The translations under genes were made by a program, and so were the position numbers. The notes beneath the pieces are model-generated. The model was not told the origin of the DNA. It did no database searches and saw only the letters and a program-made list of their open reading frames with translations. A stretch of DNA of 64,000 nt, from positions 124,001-188,000 of the forward strand of contig NZ_PJRN01000006.1 of assembly GCF_002930105.1 (NCBI RefSeq), written 5' to 3'. This DNA is from Billgrantia saliphila (GTDB lineage Bacteria; Pseudomonadota; Gammaproteobacteria; Pseudomonadales; Halomonadaceae). Below, one piece after another: positions 1 to 7,737 of the stretch (positions within the stretch are counted from its first letter, which is position 1; each line of letters begins with the position of its first letter).

Positions 1-195
1 GCCGATGCGCTCGCCAGCGAAGGCGAAGCCGGCACTTACCTCGGCATGATGCGCCACAACGCCCAGGTGCTGCATGACGCCCTGGCGGAACCGGACCGGA
101 ACGATCACGGCGACGACCACGATCATGACCATGACCATGACCATGACGATCATGACCATGACCATGACCATGACGATCATAGGCACGACCACTAA
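1..195 (+). CDS. Metal ABC transporter substrate-binding protein, C-terminal fragment
   Basis: The window opens inside this reading frame, so only the last 64 codons are visible. The stretch GTYLGMMRHNAQVLHDAL resembles the final helix of zinc/manganese cluster A-I binding proteins (ZnuA/TroA family), which hand Zn or Mn to an inner-membrane ABC importer in the periplasm. After it comes a tail of about 27 residues made almost only of His and Asp (repeated HDHD units), which would act as a metal-chelating extension. His-rich segments are known in ZnuA proteins, but usually as an internal loop, so a terminal one is less usual. The family call rests on a short segment, so it is moderate. A strong terminator follows the stop codon. 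The matching ATPase and permease are not adjacent downstream; they may lie upstream of the window. Confidence 0.6.
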   Translation, partial: ADALASEGEAGTYLGMMRHNAQVLHDALAEPDRNDHGDDHDHDHDHDHDDHDHDHDHDDHRHDH

Positions 196-212
196 GCTAT
201 GCCGAAAGTCAC

Positions 213-235
213 GGGGCGCCACGGCGCCCCTTTTT
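213..235 (+). terminator. Rho-independent terminator after the metal-binding protein gene
   Basis: A perfect 7-bp GC stem (GGGGCGC / GCGCCCC) with a CACG loop is followed directly by five T residues, 18 bases after the stop codon of the fragment ending at 195. Confidence 0.85.
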
Positions 236-668
236 CATGCCTGTCGTTCACGCCAAGCGCTTCGCTCAAACGGCTTCCCACCTCGCAGGTACTCGCCTGA
301 CTGGCCTGGCACGCTCTGTCAACTACAGGCACTTCTTTAATCCGCCGCCTATCACCCGCAACCCCATCAAGTGCCTGATGTTATGTGGCTTTATAGTCGA
401 TCCGTGAGTCACCCTCCCCGCTCGTTCACGTAGAACCAAAGTCTTAGCCCCTTTCTTCAAGCCAACAATGGCACGAAATGCAAAAAGAGTGGCGCGATGC
501 GTAAACCCGCCTCGCCGCTTTACTCCTACCATGATCGGGCATGTCCGTGCGGGAGCACGTTGTACACGGCAACTCACACCGTGTGCACAGCGCTTCACAA
601 GCTTGATCACAGGGTTATCCACAGCCTGGACCGCGGACAGCGTCACAATAACAAGCAAAGGCCAAATA
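236..668. other. Non-coding stretch upstream of the LivK-type gene, with one DnaA-box-like site
   Basis: No convincing gene is seen here. An open frame on the plus strand runs back to 468 in phase with the gene at 669, but its 67 extra residues have no signal peptide and look non-coding, whereas residue 1 at 669 begins a clean signal sequence. At 615-623 there is a perfect TTATCCACA, the consensus DnaA box, with a looser TGTGCACAG about 25 bases upstream. One box is not an origin; it may be chance or a DnaA titration or regulatory site. Confidence 0.4.
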
Positions 669-1889
669 ATGACCATCGCACGCCGCTTCACCCTGGGGGC
701 ACTCTCCGCCTCCCTGCTGCTCGTCGGCCATACCGCTGCCGCCGAGATCACCGACAACGAGATCCGCATCGGCTATCTGGCCGACATGTCGGGCCCTTAT
801 CGCGACCCCATCGGGCCGAATGGCCTGGAAGCGGTCCGCATGGCTATCGAGGACGTCGGCGGCAGCGTGGCCGGCGCCAGCATCGACGTGTTCAGTGCCG
901 ACGACCGCAACAGCCCCGACGTGGGCTCGAGCGTGGTGCGCGAGTGGATCGACCAGCGCAACGTCGACATGGTCACCGGGCTGGTGGCGTCTTCGGTCAC
1001 GCTGGCCGCCGTGCGCCTGCTGGAGGAGGAGAACCGCCTGGGGCTGGTCAATGGTGCCGTCTCTTCAGGTGTGACCAACGAGAGCTGCTCGCCCAATCAT
1101 ATCCACTGGGTCTACGACACCTGGGCCATGTCCAACGGCACCGCCAAGGCAATCACCCAGGAAGGCCACAAGAACTGGTACCTGCTCAGCGCCGACTACG
1201 CCTTTGGCCACGCCCTGGAGGGCGACGTGGAGCGAGTGGTCACCGAAAACGGCGGCACCGTCGTGGGCAAGGCGCGCCACCCCTTCCCGAGCAGCGACTT
1301 CTCCTCGTTCCTGCTGCAGGCCCAGGCCTCCGGCGCCGACGTGATCGCGCTCAACAATGCCGGCGCCGACACCATCAACGCCATTACCACCGCCGGTGAA
1401 TTCGGCATCACCCAGGCCGGGCAGGTGCTGGCCGGCATGGTGCTGTTCAGCACCGACGTACGCAGCATCGGCCTGGAGGCCGCCCAGGGACTGCAGTTCA
1501 CCAAGGCCTGGTACTACGACCTCAACGACGAGACCCGCGCCTGGGCCGAGCGCTTCCGCGAGCGCACCGGCAGCATGCCGACCATGGTCCACGCCGGGCT
1601 CTACTCCAGCACCCTGCACTATCTCCAGGCGGTGGATGCCATCGGCACCGACGAGGCCCAGGCCGTGCGCCGCCAGATGGCCGACACGCCGATCAACGAC
1701 ATCTTCGCCACCGACGGCTACATCCGCGAGGACGGCCGCATGGTCCACGACATGTACCTGGTCGAGGTGAAGACGCCCGAGGAGTCGCAGAACGAGGACG
1801 ACCTGTTCCGCGTGGTGCGCACCATCCCCGCCGAGGAGGCCTTCCGCCCGCTGTCGGAGAGTCAGTGTCGCCTGGTCAACGGTGCCTGA
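669..1889 (+). CDS. LivK-type ABC transporter substrate-binding protein
   Basis: This 406-residue protein is a periplasmic type I solute-binding protein of the Peripla_BP_6 family (branched-chain amino acid, amide or urea type). Residues 1-25 are a signal peptide ending near HTAAAE, followed by the family opening EIRIGYLADMSGPYRD. The ATG at 669 is chosen because it starts the signal peptide and has AAAGG about 7 bases upstream. No permease or ATPase of this transporter type lies nearby; instead the gene sits 43 bases upstream of an acyl-CoA synthetase, with a dehydrogenase and thiolase behind it. The ligand is therefore probably the organic acid that these enzymes degrade, an inference from position only. 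It would depend on a membrane complex encoded elsewhere. Confidence 0.85.
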   Translation: MTIARRFTLGALSASLLLVGHTAAAEITDNEIRIGYLADMSGPYRDPIGPNGLEAVRMAIEDVGGSVAGASIDVFSADDRNSPDVGSSVVREWIDQRNVDMVTGLVASSVTLAAVRLLEEENRLGLVNGAVSSGVTNESCSPNHIHWVYDTWAMSNGTAKAITQEGHKNWYLLSADYAFGHALEGDVERVVTENGGTVVGKARHPFPSSDFSSFLLQAQASGADVIALNNAGADTINAITTAGEFGITQAGQVLAGMVLFSTDVRSIGLEAAQGLQFTKAWYYDLNDETRAWAERFRERTGSMPTMVHAGLYSSTLHYLQAVDAIGTDEAQAVRRQMADTPINDIFATDGYIREDGRMVHDMYLVEVKTPEESQNEDDLFRVVRTIPAEEAFRPLSESQCRLVNGA

Positions 1890-1932
1890 GCGTTTCGCTC
1901 ACGACATACGAACAAGGACAAGGAGGAGCGTC

Positions 1933-3495
1933 ATGAGCCACGCACCCGAGTATGCGCACAGCAGGATCCAGCAGAACACCATCGGCGCCGCGCTCAGCCG
2001 CAGTGCGCGCAAGCACCGCAATAAACTGGCGCTGGCCTTCGAGGGCCGACGCTGGAACTACACGGAACTGAACCGGGCGGTGAACCGGGTCGCCAATCGC
2101 CTGCTCGCCTCAGGCCTGGCCCCGGGCGACCGCCTGGCCGCCTACGGCAAGAACTCCGATGCCTACGTGATCGCCTGGTTGGCCGCTACCCGGGCCGGCC
2201 TGGTGCACGTACCGATCAACTTCGCCCTGAGCGCCGACGAGCTGCGCTACATCCTCGAGCAGTCCGGCGCCGCCGGGCTGTTGAGCGATACGAGCCTGGC
2301 CGAGAACGTGGCCAAGGCCAACGAAGGTCTCCCCCTAACGCTCGCCGGCACCCTGCATGCCGATACGCAGGAGGGCTTCGACGTGCTGCAGGTGGCTCTC
2401 GACGAAGACAACGGTGACGTCAGCGAGCCGGACGTGACGGTGGAAGCCACCAGCCTGGCCCAGCTGCTCTACACCTCGGGCACCACGGCCGCCCCCAAGG
2501 CGGCGAAGATGACCCACCAGGCGCTGCTCGCCGAGTACATGGCCTGCATGGTGGAACTCGACATCAAGGGCAACGAGCCGATGCTGGCCGCGCTGCCGCT
2601 CTACCACTCGGCGCAGATGCACGTGTTCCTGATGCCGGCGCTGCTGCTTGGCGCCCCGGTGCACCTGCGCATGGCGCCGCTGCCCGACGACTGCCTGGGT
2701 CAGATCGCCGGTGAAGGCATCGCCTCGTTCTTTGCCCCGCCCACGGTGTGGATCGGCCTGCTGCGCCACCCCGACTTCGATTCCTTCGACCTCTCCGCGC
2801 TGAAGAAGGCCTACTACGGCGCCTCGATCATGCCGGTGCCGGTGCTCGAAGAGTTGCAGCAGCGCCTTCCCGGCGTGGGGCTCTACAACTGCTATGGCCA
2901 GAGCGAGATCGCCCCGCTGGCCACGGTGCTGCGCCCCGAGGAGCATGCCGAGCGCCCGGCGTCGGCGGGCCGCCCCATCCTCACCGTGGAGACACGAGTG
3001 GTCGATCTGGAGATGAATGACGTGTCGCCCGGCGAGCACGGCGAGATCGTGCATCGCTCGCCGCAGCTGCTCACCGGCTACTGGGACAAGCCCGACATGA
3101 CCGAGGAGGCCTTCGCCGGCGGCTGGTTCCACTCCGGCGATGTGGGCTACTTCGACGAGGCGGGCTACCTCTACGTGGTCGACCGCATCAAGGACGTGAT
3201 CAATACCGGCGGCGTGGTGGTGGCCAGCCGCGAGGTCGAGGAGGGACTGTTCAAGCACCCCGCCGTCTCCGAGGTGGCCGTGATCGGCCTGCCCGACGCG
3301 AAGTGGATCGAGGCGATCACCGCCGTAGTGGTGCCCCGTGAGGGCATGGAAGTGAGCGAGGATGAGCTGATCGCCCATGCCAAGGCCCACATGGCGCCCT
3401 ACAAGGTACCCAAGCGGATCCTGTTCGCCGACGCCCTGCCCAAGAGCACCGCCGGCAAGATTCTCAAGCGCCACCTGCGCAAGGACCTGAGCTGA
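1933..3495 (+). CDS. Acyl-CoA synthetase (AMP-forming)
   Basis: The 520-residue product is an ANL-superfamily acyl-CoA ligase, which activates a carboxylic acid as acyl-AMP and transfers it to CoA in the cytoplasm. Visible motifs are the phosphate loop YTSGTTAAPKAAK near residue 180, YGQSE near 321, the hinge region SGDVGYFDE near 402 and the C-terminal PKSTAGKI near 502, whose Lys should be the adenylation lysine. An AGGAGGAG ribosome binding site precedes the ATG at 1933, which is better than a longer frame overlapping the upstream gene. It is the first enzyme of a beta-oxidation-like series and is followed after 3 bases by the dehydrogenase. The chain length or ring character of the substrate cannot be read from sequence. 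Confidence 0.92.
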   Translation: MSHAPEYAHSRIQQNTIGAALSRSARKHRNKLALAFEGRRWNYTELNRAVNRVANRLLASGLAPGDRLAAYGKNSDAYVIAWLAATRAGLVHVPINFALSADELRYILEQSGAAGLLSDTSLAENVAKANEGLPLTLAGTLHADTQEGFDVLQVALDEDNGDVSEPDVTVEATSLAQLLYTSGTTAAPKAAKMTHQALLAEYMACMVELDIKGNEPMLAALPLYHSAQMHVFLMPALLLGAPVHLRMAPLPDDCLGQIAGEGIASFFAPPTVWIGLLRHPDFDSFDLSALKKAYYGASIMPVPVLEELQQRLPGVGLYNCYGQSEIAPLATVLRPEEHAERPASAGRPILTVETRVVDLEMNDVSPGEHGEIVHRSPQLLTGYWDKPDMTEEAFAGGWFHSGDVGYFDEAGYLYVVDRIKDVINTGGVVVASREVEEGLFKHPAVSEVAVIGLPDAKWIEAITAVVVPREGMEVSEDELIAHAKAHMAPYKVPKRILFADALPKSTAGKILKRHLRKDLS

Positions 3496-3498
3496 CCC

Positions 3499-4656
3499 AT
3501 GACGGCACCGCAAGACGACCTGACACCGCTGTTCCATGACACCATCCGCCGCTTCCTCGAGCAGGAGGTGGCGCCCCACTACGAGGCGTGGGAAGCCGCC
3601 GGCGAGATGCCGCGTTCGCTGTGGGTGAAGCTCGGCGAGGCCGGCCTGCTGGGTATCGACCTACCCGAAGAGATGGGCGGCAGCGGCGCCGACTTCGCCA
3701 TCGTCCAACTGGCGCTGGAGGAAATCTCGCGGCAGGGCTTCGGCGGACTGGCCAGCGCCTACAACATCCACGCCAACATCGTCATGCCTTACCTGCTGCA
3801 CATCGCCACGCCGGCTCAACGCGAGCGCTGGCTGCCGGCCATGGCCCGCGGCGAGGCGATCGGCGCCATCGCCATGACCGAACCTGGCGCGGGCAGCGAC
3901 CTGGCGGCGATGAAGACCCGCGCCAGCCGCACCAAGGACGGCTGGCGGCTCGACGGCAGCAAGCTGTTCATCACCAACGGTCAGGTGGCCGATCTGGTCA
4001 TCGTCTGCGCCAAGACCGACCCCAGCGCCGGGGCCCGCGGCGTGTCGCTGTTCCTGGTCGACACCTCGCTTGCCGGCTTCTCCCGCGGCCAGCCGATCAA
4101 GAAGATCGGCCAGCACGCCAGCGACACCGCCGAGCTGTTCTTCGACGACCTGCGCCTGCCGGAGGAGGCCCTGCTCGGTGAAGAAGGCTCGGGCTTTGCC
4201 TACCTGATGCAGGAGTTGCCCCGCGAACGCCTCGGCGTGGCGGCCCAGGCGCTGGGCGCCATGGAGGGGGCGCTCGCGCTGACCCTCGACTACGTGCGCG
4301 AGCGGCGTGCCTTCGGCCGCGCCGTGGGCGATTTCCAGAACACCCGCTTCACCCTGGCCGAGGTACGCGCCCAGATCGACATGGGCCGCGCCTACTTCGA
4401 GCAGTGCGTGGCGAAGCATCGCCGCGGCGAGATGAGCGCCACCGACGCCGCCATCCTCAAACTGCAGCTCAGCGAAATGCAGTGCCGCACCATCGACGCC
4501 TGCCTGCAGCTGTTCGGCGGCTATGGTTATACCCGTGAATACCCGATTTCGCGCTTCTACCTGGACGCCCGCGTACAGACCCTCTATGCAGGCACTTCGG
4601 AGATCATGAAGGAAGTGATCGCCCGCTCGCTGCTGGGCAAGAGCACGACGACCTGA
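3499..4656 (+). CDS. Acyl-CoA dehydrogenase
   Basis: The 385-residue flavoprotein should oxidise an acyl-CoA to the 2-enoyl-CoA with FAD, passing electrons to ETF. The FAD/substrate signature AMTEPGAGSDLAAMKTRA is near residue 126, and the C-terminal block GGYGYTREYPISRFYLDAR and YAGTSEIMKEVIA is typical. The position before GTSEI is Ala rather than the catalytic Glu of medium-chain enzymes. The segment LMQELPRERLGVAAQ near residue 235 instead matches the long-chain and isovaleryl class, where the base lies in that helix. The start codon is 3 bases after the stop of the ligase gene, so the two are co-transcribed and probably translationally coupled. Confidence 0.92.
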   Translation: MTAPQDDLTPLFHDTIRRFLEQEVAPHYEAWEAAGEMPRSLWVKLGEAGLLGIDLPEEMGGSGADFAIVQLALEEISRQGFGGLASAYNIHANIVMPYLLHIATPAQRERWLPAMARGEAIGAIAMTEPGAGSDLAAMKTRASRTKDGWRLDGSKLFITNGQVADLVIVCAKTDPSAGARGVSLFLVDTSLAGFSRGQPIKKIGQHASDTAELFFDDLRLPEEALLGEEGSGFAYLMQELPRERLGVAAQALGAMEGALALTLDYVRERRAFGRAVGDFQNTRFTLAEVRAQIDMGRAYFEQCVAKHRRGEMSATDAAILKLQLSEMQCRTIDACLQLFGGYGYTREYPISRFYLDARVQTLYAGTSEIMKEVIARSLLGKSTTT

Positions 4657-4671
4657 GCGCTTCGACAAGAG

Positions 4672-4711
4672 CTGAACGTTAGCAAGGCCTGAACACTAGC
4701 AAGATCTGAAC
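4672..4711 (+). repeat. Short 17-bp tandem repeat between dehydrogenase and thiolase genes
   Basis: Two and a third copies of a 17-base unit beginning CTGAAC and containing TAGCAAG start at 4672, 4689 and 4706. They occupy most of the gap before the thiolase ribosome binding site. Copies one and two differ at four positions. The role is unknown; it may be slippage in an operon spacer. Confidence 0.6.
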
Positions 4712-4730
4712 GACAGACAGGAGAGACAAG

Positions 4731-5918
4731 ATGCGGCTCGATTCCGTGGTCATACTCGGCAGTGCCCGCACCGCCATCGGCAGCTTCGGCGGCAGCCTGG
4801 TCGGGCTCGCTCCGCATGAGCTGGGCACCGTCACCGCCCGCGAGGCGCTGGCCCGTGCCGGCGTCGAGGCCGGTGAGATCGACCATGCCGTCTATGGTCA
4901 TATCATCACCACCGGGCCGCAGGACGCCTACCTGGCCCGGCATATCGCGCTGGAGGCCGGCGTGCCCGAAGGCGCGGCGGCATTCAACGTCAACCGCCTG
5001 TGCGGCTCCGGCGTGCAGGCGATCCTCTCCGCGGCCCAGCAGATCGTGCTCGGCGACAGCCGCCTGGCCCTTGCCGGCGGCGCGGAGTCGATGAGCCGCG
5101 GCGCCTACCTGCTGCCACCCCAGGCGCGCAACGGACTGCGCATGGGCCACGCCAGCGTCACCGACCTGACGCTGGGCGTGCTCAGCGACCCCTTCGGCAG
5201 TGGCCACATGGGCGTGACCGCCGAGAACATCGCCAAGCGTTGCGGGCTCGGCCGCGAGGAGATCGACCGCTTCGCCCTGGAGAGCCACCAAAAGGCCGCT
5301 CGTGCCATCGCCGAGGGCCGCTTCGACGGGCAGATCGTGCCGGTCACGGTGCGTGAAGGAAAGCAGGAACGCCAGTTCGACCGCGACGAACACGTGCGCG
5401 ACGGCGTCACCCTGGCGGACCTCGCCCGGCTCAAACCCGCCTTCGCCAAGGAGGGCGTGGTCACCGCCGGCAATGCCTCAGGCATCAACGACGGCGCCGC
5501 CACGCTGGTGCTGGCCCACGCCGACGAGGCCGGCCGCCGCGGGCTGACGCCACGCGCCCGGTTGATCGGCGCCAGCACCGCCGGGGTCGAACCCAGCGTG
5601 ATGGGCCTGGGGCCGATTCCCGCCGTGCGCCGCTGTCTCGACGAGGCCGAGCTCAACATCGGTGACATCGACGTGATCGAGTCCAATGAAGCCTTCGCCG
5701 CCCAGGCCATGGCGGTGGCTCAGGAGCTCGACTTCCCCGCCGAGCGCCTGAACCCCAACGGCGGCGCCGTGGCGCTGGGACATCCGGTCGGCGCCACCGG
5801 CGCGATACTCACGATCAAGGCGCTGGCCGAGCTGGAGCGCACCGGCGGCTGCTATGGGCTGATCACCCTGTGCATCGGCGGCGGCCAGGGCATCGCGCTA
5901 TTGATCGAGCGCTGCTGA
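4731..5918 (+). CDS. Acetyl-CoA acetyltransferase / 3-ketoacyl-CoA thiolase
   Basis: The 395-residue thiolase cleaves a 3-ketoacyl-CoA with CoA, or condenses two acetyl-CoA. All catalytic parts are visible: nucleophilic Cys91 in NRLCGSGVQA, His350 in GHPVGATGA and Cys381 in CIGGGQG. Length and motif spacing match biosynthetic and degradative type II thiolases. An AGGAGAGACAAG ribosome site precedes the ATG. It is the last gene of the acyl-CoA set, 74 bases after the dehydrogenase, across a small tandem repeat. No enoyl-CoA hydratase or hydroxyacyl-CoA dehydrogenase is present in this operon, so those steps must be supplied by enzymes encoded elsewhere. Its stop codon abuts the stop of the opposing AraC gene. 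Confidence 0.93.
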   Translation: MRLDSVVILGSARTAIGSFGGSLVGLAPHELGTVTAREALARAGVEAGEIDHAVYGHIITTGPQDAYLARHIALEAGVPEGAAAFNVNRLCGSGVQAILSAAQQIVLGDSRLALAGGAESMSRGAYLLPPQARNGLRMGHASVTDLTLGVLSDPFGSGHMGVTAENIAKRCGLGREEIDRFALESHQKAARAIAEGRFDGQIVPVTVREGKQERQFDRDEHVRDGVTLADLARLKPAFAKEGVVTAGNASGINDGAATLVLAHADEAGRRGLTPRARLIGASTAGVEPSVMGLGPIPAVRRCLDEAELNIGDIDVIESNEAFAAQAMAVAQELDFPAERLNPNGGAVALGHPVGATGAILTIKALAELERTGGCYGLITLCIGGGQGIALLIERC

Positions 5919-6926
5919 TCAGGCCATCGGCTGAGGCGCCCGCCGATAGGCGGCGGGCGAATTGCCTGTCCAGGCCTTGAAGGCGCGGCTGAAGCAGGCC
6001 AGGTCCTGAAAACCCAGCTCGTCGGCGATGGCCGGCAGCGGTCGCTCCGAGCGGGTCAGCGCCTGGATGGCGAAGTCGCGCCGGAACTCGTCCTTTACCG
6101 CCTGGAAGTGAGTGCCCTCGTCGGCCAGTCTTCGCGCCAGGGTGCGCACCGACAGGTGCAGCGCTCGGGCCACATCGCGCACCGAGCCCGACGAGGCCAG
6201 ATGACGGGAAAGGTGCTCGCGTACCCGGTGCGAGACCAGGCGATCGGCGAAGGAGACGTAGAACCAGTCGGCCGGCGCCCGGCGCAGGAAGGCGCCCAGG
6301 TGCTGCTTGGTCTGGCGGATCGGCTGTTCGAGCAGAGCAGCGTCGAAGTACATGGCGGTCTGCGGCTGCCCGAAGCTCACCCTGCCGGGGTAGAAGTAAC
6401 GGTAGTCGGCGCTGTGGGCCGGCTGTTCGTAGGCGCACTCCATCATCAGCGGCGGGATCTTGCGCGCGATCATCCACGAGGCGATGCCGTGGAATAGCTT
6501 GAGCATCAATTCGTGCACGAGAATGCGGCTGCCCACCGGTGGACGCTGCTCCACCAGGGCCACTCGTACCATGTCGTTCGCGACGCTGTATTCATAACCG
6601 AAGTCGTCCAGCACGATGCGGAAGAACAGTGTGTAGCGATGCAGCGCCACCTTGAGCGTCGGCGCCTCCAACACGCTCAGGCACAGTAGCTTCAGCGTAC
6701 CCCCACGCAGCGGGCGGGCGAAGAAACCCGGCGTCTCGTCGTCGTATTCGTTGACCAGCAGGCGATAAAGCGTGGCGAACTGTTCCACCGTCACCCGCCC
6801 ATGGGGGGCGGTGAGCAGGAACGGCGAGATCCCGGCGCGCACGAGATACGCCTCGCGAGCCGCCTCGTTCTCGGGCACGCCGCGGAACAGCTCGTTGACG
6901 AAATGCATGGATACCGTGACGGTCAC
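5919..6926 (-). CDS. AraC-family transcriptional regulator (arabinose-binding-like N-terminus)
   Basis: This 335-residue regulator has an N-terminal ligand domain of the type found in OruR/ArgR-like AraC proteins. The C-terminal double helix-turn-helix shows LSVRTLARRLADEGTHF near residue 255 and ELGFQDLACFSRAFKAWTG near 305. A GTG start at 6926 is supported by GAGGGAG six bases upstream; an ATG at 6908 is the alternative. It converges on the acyl-CoA operon, with the two stop codons touching (TGATCA at 5916-5921), and is likely its regulator, though no operator could be assigned. Confidence 0.88.
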   Translation of the reverse strand: MTVTVSMHFVNELFRGVPENEAAREAYLVRAGISPFLLTAPHGRVTVEQFATLYRLLVNEYDDETPGFFARPLRGGTLKLLCLSVLEAPTLKVALHRYTLFFRIVLDDFGYEYSVANDMVRVALVEQRPPVGSRILVHELMLKLFHGIASWMIARKIPPLMMECAYEQPAHSADYRYFYPGRVSFGQPQTAMYFDAALLEQPIRQTKQHLGAFLRRAPADWFYVSFADRLVSHRVREHLSRHLASSGSVRDVARALHLSVRTLARRLADEGTHFQAVKDEFRRDFAIQALTRSERPLPAIADELGFQDLACFSRAFKAWTGNSPAAYRRAPQPMA

Positions 6927-7047
6927 GCTCCACTCCCTCTGGTTCAGCTAGCGACACCCGGCCAGGCCGTCATGATAAGTTACCCGCAGCTTGGGTTAGA
7001 CACCCTGCGACCATGGAATCATCGAAGTGTCATCGACGGGAGCCGCC

Positions 7048-7737
7048 ATGCTCGAATTCCGCCAGGTTCACAAGACCTATGCCACGCCCCAGGGGCCGCT
7101 CACGGTGCTCGCGGGGGTCGACCTGCGCCTGGGTAGCGGCGAGAGCCTGGCACTGATGGGCGAATCCGGCAGCGGCAAGTCGACCCTGCTGCACCTGGCG
7201 GCGGGGCTCGACCTGCCGGATGCCGGCGAGGTGCTCGTTGCCGGCCGTTCGATTTCCGCACTGGACGAGCCGGCCCGCGCCCGGCTGCGCCGCGATACCC
7301 TGGGGCTGGTCTTCCAGCAGTTCCATCTGGTGCCGAGCCTGAGCGTGCTAGACAACCTGCGCCTGCAGGCGCGGCTGGGCGGGCGCGAGCGTGCCGAGTG
7401 GACGGCGCATCTGGTCCAGCGGCTGGGCCTTTCCGACCTGGAGCGGCGCTACCCCGAGCAGCTCTCGGGCGGCCAGCAGCAGCGCCTGGCCATCGGCCGC
7501 GCCCTGGCGCCGCGCCCCGCCCTGCTGCTCGCCGACGAACCCACCGGCAACCTCGACGAGACCACCGCCGGCGAGGTGCTCGAGCTGTTGCTGGATCTGG
7601 TGCGCGAGGCCGGCAGTGCGCTGCTGATGGTGACCCACAGCCCCCAAGTGGCGGCCCCGCTGGACCGCTGCCTGCGCCTGACCCACGGCCGGCTCGACCC
7701 GCTCGCCACAGACGATCGACCGACGAGCCACCGCTGA
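7048..7737 (+). CDS. ABC transporter ATP-binding protein (LolD/YbbA type)
   Basis: This 229-residue ATPase of the MacB/LolD class powers an FtsX-type membrane protein. The Walker A GESGSGKST is near residue 38, the signature LSGGQQQRLAIGRAL near 139, the Walker B LLLADEPTGNLDE near 160 and the switch His in MVTHS near 197. The ATG at 7048 has GGGAG five bases upstream; a GTG at 7027 would add seven residues. Its stop overlaps the permease start by one base (TGATG), so the proteins are made together. With the permease and lipoprotein downstream it resembles YbbA-YbbP systems, which are thought to act on envelope lipids or lipoproteins. Confidence 0.92.
   Translation: MLEFRQVHKTYATPQGPLTVLAGVDLRLGSGESLALMGESGSGKSTLLHLAAGLDLPDAGEVLVAGRSISALDEPARARLRRDTLGLVFQQFHLVPSLSVLDNLRLQARLGGRERAEWTAHLVQRLGLSDLERRYPEQLSGGQQQRLAIGRALAPRPALLLADEPTGNLDETTAGEVLELLLDLVREAGSALLMVTHSPQVAAPLDRCLRLTHGRLDPLATDDRPTSHR

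Noticed and set aside
121..183. GACCAT-type tandem repeat as a non-coding satellite
   Set aside because: It is in frame with a protein and encodes a His/Asp metal-binding tail ending at a proper stop and terminator.
468..668. N-terminal extension of the LivK-type protein
   Set aside because: The signal peptide begins at 669; the extra 67 residues are Arg/Thr-rich with no family match and would bury the signal.
2335..3579. Open frame of 414 codons on the minus strand
   Set aside because: It is antisense to the acyl-CoA synthetase; His/Gly/Val-rich composition and no ribosome site.
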